Shown here: piece after piece, positions 34,411 through 38,230 of the stretch
Numbering within the stretch: the stretch's first letter is position 1
Layout: each line of letters opens with the position of its first letter
Assembly: GCA_018262475.1 (NCBI GenBank)
Contig: JAGSYW010000006.1
Span: forward strand, 1-38,230
Length of the DNA: 38,230 nucleotides
Direction of reading: 5' to 3'
Source of the DNA: Burkholderiaceae bacterium
GTDB lineage: Bacteria > Pseudomonadota > Gammaproteobacteria > Burkholderiales > Burkholderiaceae_D
Position numbers and translations under genes: made by a program
Notes under the pieces: model-generated
Database searches by the model: none
What the model was told of the DNA's origin: nothing
Seen by the model: the letters and a program-made list of their open reading frames with translations, nothing else

Positions 34411-36489
34411 TTAAAATGAACGCTCCACCCTTACGATGATTATCATGTCTGGTCTCTTATCTGCATTCATAATCCTTGCGGGCAGTTCTTTTAACTTTTG
34501 ATTCCAGTGTCCAATGTAGTGAGTCTCCTTAAAGGTCGCATTGAAATATTGTTTCAATGCGCCCGTAAATGAATCACCTACAATCCAAACTCGCTTATCA
34601 GTAATTGCATTCTGGTTGAACACGATAACTGGTTTTCCGCCTGGTGTTTCTGGTTCATTGGGGATTTCTGCTTCGGTCACTGACTGCTGTGTTTTCCAAA
34701 CAACCTCCCAATTGTCTTTCTTGTGTAGTGGAAAATCCTTCAAGCCAGAAATATCGATGAGATCGCCAGAATGCGTTTTTCCCTGCTGGAACTTAATTTG
34801 AGGGGTAGGGAGTTTTAATAGCTTTGAAAAGCCTGTGAAAGCGACAAAAGCCCCTTTGTTGTTCCAGTGGGTATCTGTCATCCAATACAGAAGTCCCGAG
34901 GTTTCTTTCGCTGATAACAAATCACTTGTTGAATTGTAAATTGTAAGATTTGGTATGTCACGTAGCTTATCCAAGAAGAAATCAACGTATTTTTTTTGAG
35001 ACGGTTTAATTTCGTCCGGTAAATATTCTGGATAGATACTTGATTTGTTTGCGCCGACAAACAAAACAACTTTTGATTCGTGGTCGGCGCCTGTTTTAGC
35101 AATCTTGGAAAAGATTTCTCTTGTAGTTGTTATTTCTGATTCAGATGGCATTATGACTAAACGGGTTTTTGATACGGTTTTATCATAAGCATTCCCGAGA
35201 AACAGCCAATCATCCTTGCCGTGATACCATTTGTCGGACGTACCAATCCTGGCCTCGCCCTTCCGCTTAATTATTAATTCCTTGCTCTTCTGCGCATAAT
35301 CAAATTTCATTGAGCAGAATCCAACTCCGCCAACAAGAGCCATAAGTGCAAGCAGAAAGACAATCTTTGCGTTTCTGGCATTTATTCCAAACCTGAATGG
35401 TTTTTCAACGAATTTTACTGTTAACCACGCAAACAAAATTGAAATAGCAATGGCGAAATATATAAATTTTTTTGTTGGCATACCTCCGTAAATAATATGC
35501 CCATAAGAAAGAATAGGCCAGTGCCACAGATACAACGGATAACTTATTAGGCCTAAAAACACCATCAGTCGGTTGCCAAGAACATATTGGTTAACCCATG
35601 AATTTGGGCCAGCGCAGATAGTCAGCCATGTTCCGGCAACTGGAGCAAGCGCCCACCAGCCAGGGAAAGTCTTACCTTTGTGAACGCAAATCACAGAAGT
35701 CAACAGTAAAAAAAGGCCAAAGGCTGAGGCAAAATTTTTAATAGTCTTTTCATTTTGCGTGAGCAAAAAAAGTCGTCGAGATAGAAAAGATGTGAAATTC
35801 CACTTATGTAAATAGTATGAAAATGATTTATTCTTGAATACTTGAAAATGCGCAAGTACGCCACCGGCCAGCAATTCCCAAACTCGCGTGTGCGGGAGAA
35901 AAAAGGTTGCAACAGGAAATTTCTTTACCATTGCAATATTAATTGCAAATGAAATTAGTAACAGTATTGAGATTACCAATAGCATTTTTTGTTTAAGGCG
36001 AGTTCGCCATATCGCAAAAACCAATAATGGATAGATCAGGTAATACTGTTCTTCGATCGCGAGTGACCAAAGATGAAGTAATGGTTTTAGTTCTGATGCG
36101 GTGTCAAAATAACCGTCCTCTTTCACCAGAACAATGTTTTGTATAAATCCAGTGCTACCTGAAATATGTTTGCCAAGCTGTTTAAGTTCATCTGGCAACA
36201 ATGCAAGCCAACCAAACGACAGGGTTGCTACGATAACAACAATGAGCGCCGGGAAAATACGGTTTATGCGTCGAGCATAAAACTCACAAAAACTAAAATC
36301 CCCACGCTCCAGTGACTGGAAAATTATGCGTGATATAAGAAAACCAGAAATTACAAAAAAAATGTCGACACCGACAAACCCGCCCCTTAGTTTTTCTGGG
36401 AACGCGTGGAAAATTATGACAGCAAGAATGGCAAAAGCTCGTAGTCCGTCAATGTCAGGGCGGTACTGTTTCTGATGGTTTTGAGGCAT
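34411..36489 (-). CDS. Acyltransferase 3 family protein with C-terminal SGNH domain (OafA/YrhL-like)
   Basis: YRPDIDGLRAFAILAVIIFHAFPEKLRGGFVGVDIFFVISGFLI; C-terminal VWIVGDSFTGALKQYF and DTHWNNKGA. Clearly AT-richer than its neighbours. Confidence 0.92.
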   Translation of the reverse strand: MPQNHQKQYRPDIDGLRAFAILAVIIFHAFPEKLRGGFVGVDIFFVISGFLISRIIFQSLERGDFSFCEFYARRINRIFPALIVVIVATLSFGWLALLPDELKQLGKHISGSTGFIQNIVLVKEDGYFDTASELKPLLHLWSLAIEEQYYLIYPLLVFAIWRTRLKQKMLLVISILLLISFAINIAMVKKFPVATFFLPHTRVWELLAGGVLAHFQVFKNKSFSYYLHKWNFTSFLSRRLFLLTQNEKTIKNFASAFGLFLLLTSVICVHKGKTFPGWWALAPVAGTWLTICAGPNSWVNQYVLGNRLMVFLGLISYPLYLWHWPILSYGHIIYGGMPTKKFIYFAIAISILFAWLTVKFVEKPFRFGINARNAKIVFLLALMALVGGVGFCSMKFDYAQKSKELIIKRKGEARIGTSDKWYHGKDDWLFLGNAYDKTVSKTRLVIMPSESEITTTREIFSKIAKTGADHESKVVLFVGANKSSIYPEYLPDEIKPSQKKYVDFFLDKLRDIPNLTIYNSTSDLLSAKETSGLLYWMTDTHWNNKGAFVAFTGFSKLLKLPTPQIKFQQGKTHSGDLIDISGLKDFPLHKKDNWEVVWKTQQSVTEAEIPNEPETPGGKPVIVFNQNAITDKRVWIVGDSFTGALKQYFNATFKETHYIGHWNQKLKELPARIMNADKRPDMIIIVRVERSF

Positions 36490-36641
36490 TTATTTTTTGA
36501 CGTGATGCGAAATTAGTTAACTTTTTATTGTAGCTCACATAGCGCCTTGGGGGCGCTGAACAATTAACGCTTTCAAGCTTGAGAGTGATTCTTTGGTCTG
36601 CCAATTTATGGGCGCGCCAAAGCGGGTCAAACATCGTTTGG

Positions 36642-36667
36642 TAATCCCCCATTTTTATCGGGGATTA
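36642..36667. repeat. Inverted repeat taatcccc...ggggatta, possibly the downstream segment of the IS remnant
   Basis: 8-bp perfect arms around catttttatc, 14 bp beyond the transposase stop. Confidence 0.5.
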
Positions 36668-36681
36668 GAAGTAGAGTCGGG

Positions 36682-36861
36682 CTATGCGCCCATGGACAAC
36701 AGCTGCATATTGGTGTGATGCCGCCTAAGGCCATGTTTGGCGTTCATGATTGTAATTCCAGGGCCGCTGGGTTGCGAAATCTGCACTTCCTTGAATGTTG
36801 AAAACAGGTACTGCGCCAGCCATTCATAGCGCGCGGTGCGATTGAGGTGTTCGACATTTCT
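36682..36861 (-). pseudogene. Degraded IS3-family transposase (OrfB C-terminus)
   Basis: Minus-strand RNVEHLNRTARYEWLAQYLFSTFKEVQ, then by frame shifts DFATQRPWNYNHER, NMALGGITP and MQLLSMGA*, corresponding to the IS3 integrase-core C-terminus. Confidence 0.8.
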
Positions 36862-37084
36862 GCTATCTATTATTTCGCACTTATCGTTGAGGCGTTCAGG
36901 TTATGTTTTATGCTAACAGGCCATGAAGAGAGCACCGGCAGAGGAAATCCAGTGGTAAGATTTCGAAGAGGAGCACATTTTCCTTGTTCCGGGCGGGCTT
37001 GTGGATTGTGACCTGCGCTTGCCAAATCAGGCGTGTTCCAGTGGGCAATTCTGCCGATTGCTGTGCTGTCTTTTTGCTTTTTCT

Positions 37085-37297
37085 ATGACCACTTCCCATG
37101 ACATCTGTCCAGAATGCAAGCAGGCTGAAGGCGTGCCGCTGATTTGGGGCACGCCGCCCGCTGAGGCGGCCGACAAGATCGAGCGGGGTGAACTGGTTTG
37201 CGGTGGCTGCGACATCTGGTCGTCGGTTTGCGGCGTGGTGATGAACCGCGAATGTCGCGCCTGCGGACACCAATGGCACGTGCGGGAAAACGCCTGA
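37085..37297 (+). CDS. Small zinc-ribbon-like protein (70 aa)
   Basis: MTTSHDICPECKQAEGVPLIWGTPPAEAADKIERGELVCGGCDIW...CRACGHQWHV; three CxxC motifs. Confidence 0.65.
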   Translation: MTTSHDICPECKQAEGVPLIWGTPPAEAADKIERGELVCGGCDIWSSVCGVVMNRECRACGHQWHVRENA

Positions 37298-37416
37298 TTT
37301 GTCTTGCCTGGCCGAAATCGCAGGAACACATTGTTACACTTTAGATGTGGGCCCGGCTTGTATTCGGTGATGAACTGGCTACCATATCAGCACGAATCAT
37401 TTATTTGAGGTCAGCC

Positions 37417-37911
37417 ATGAAGATGCAAACCAAAATCATCGCTTCGCTGCTTTGCCTGAGCGCACTGCCGCTGGCGAATGCGCAGGAATTTGAAGACAAC
37501 GCGCGCGTATTGCGGGTGGTGCCGCGTACCGAACAGGTCAACCAGCCGCGGCAAGAGTGCCGTACGGTGTATGTGCCGGTACAACAGGAGCGCAGCGCTG
37601 CCGGCGCGATCATCGGCGGCATTGCTGGCGGTATCCTTGGTAACCAGGTTGGCAGAGGAACGGGGCGCGCGGTGGCAACTGGCGTTGGTGCGGTTGCTGG
37701 CGCGATGGTCGGTGACAATCTGGATAACCGTGACCGGCCGCCAGCCGGTCAAGTGGCGCAACAGGAATGCCGGATGGTCGATAGCTGGCAGGCGCGCGCG
37801 ACTGGATATGAAGTAACCTATTCCTACGGTGGGCGCTCGTTCACGACCGTGCTGCCTTTCGATCCGGGCAGGCATGTGCGGGTGAGGGTTTCCGTATTGC
37901 CGGTTCAGTAA
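37417..37911 (+). CDS. Glycine-zipper 2TM outer-membrane/periplasmic protein
   Basis: Signal peptide MKMQTKIIASLLCLSALPLANA; AAGAIIGGIAGGILGNQVGRGTGRAVATGVGAVAGAMVGDNL. Confidence 0.85.
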   Translation: MKMQTKIIASLLCLSALPLANAQEFEDNARVLRVVPRTEQVNQPRQECRTVYVPVQQERSAAGAIIGGIAGGILGNQVGRGTGRAVATGVGAVAGAMVGDNLDNRDRPPAGQVAQQECRMVDSWQARATGYEVTYSYGGRSFTTVLPFDPGRHVRVRVSVLPVQ

Positions 37912-37990
37912 CGTCTCGGCGGAATGCCGGTAGTTGCCGTCTGTGGCGCTGCTCTGGCGCTGCGGAGGTAGCTTTTTATTGCCACGCCCT

Positions 37991-38019
37991 TTGACGGCGT
38001 GGGCAAGTGCCTGTATAAT
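37991..38019 (+). promoter_or_regulatory. Sigma-70 promoter of rplU
   Basis: TTGACG - 17 bp - TATAAT. Confidence 0.85.
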
Positions 38020-38098
38020 TTAAAGTTTTCCCGATCCCGTCGTTATCTGGTGGGTTGTTCGGGGGGAAATTCCTTTCATTTTTTTGATGAGGTTTCTC

Positions 38099-38230
38099 AT
38101 GTACGCGGTCATAAAAACCGGCGGCAAACAGTATAAAGTTGCTGCTGGCGAAAAATTAAAAGTAGAACAGATACCGGCAGACATCGGATCCGAAATCACG
38201 CTCGACCAAGTGCTCGCAGTGGGCGCTGGT
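38099..38230 (+). CDS. rplU: 50S ribosomal protein L21, N-terminal part (runs off the right edge)
   Basis: [44 protein letters not shown]. Confidence 0.96.
   Translation, partial: MYAVIKTGGKQYKVAAGEKLKVEQIPADIGSEITLDQVLAVGAG

Noticed and set aside
36455-36652. 65-aa ORF MGDYQTMFDPLWRAHKLADQ...
   Set aside because: Begins inside the IS-remnant repeat and runs into the acyltransferase start; no recognisable homology, probably chance.
36908-37279. 123-aa minus-strand ORF opposite the zinc-ribbon gene
   Set aside because: Antisense of a better-supported small gene; no domain.

Overview
The window looks like chromosome from an oxalotrophic betaproteobacterium, probably Oxalobacteraceae; that placement is inference from gene content. 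The left end holds the start of formyl-CoA:oxalate CoA-transferase (frc) and a divergent split YeeE/YedE sulfur transporter. A sigma-54 regulator follows that carries the FisR-type C-x10-C-x6-C cysteine pattern. Next come a Sel1-repeat protein, an OxlT-like oxalate:formate antiporter, a FlK-like hotdog thioesterase and an orphan family-5 solute-binding protein. The centre is housekeeping: ribF-ileS-lspA-coaBC-dut, an M48-like lipoprotein, a cupin, a histidine kinase/REC-GGDEF pair, a GspE-like ATPase, a spermidine-synthase-like protein, murJ and an alkaline phosphatase lipoprotein. The right part is accessory. It has a two-gene OLD-nuclease/UvrD-helicase (Gabija-like) defence operon, the ABC-F ATPase uup, and a tRNA-Arg(CCT) followed by what looks like a decayed integrase flank. 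Beyond that lie an AT-rich acyltransferase and a degraded IS3-family transposase; the window ends in the start of rplU. Main leads: the FisR-linked sulfur uptake locus, the Gabija-like operon with an acidic insert in its nuclease half, an M48-like lipoprotein with a broken HExxH and a histone-like tail, a FlK-type thioesterase beside the oxalate transporter, a dispersed ATAC-N8-GTAT dyad in four intergenic regions, and a structured intergenic segment at about 31.5-31.7 kb. All calls are by eye; no database search was run.
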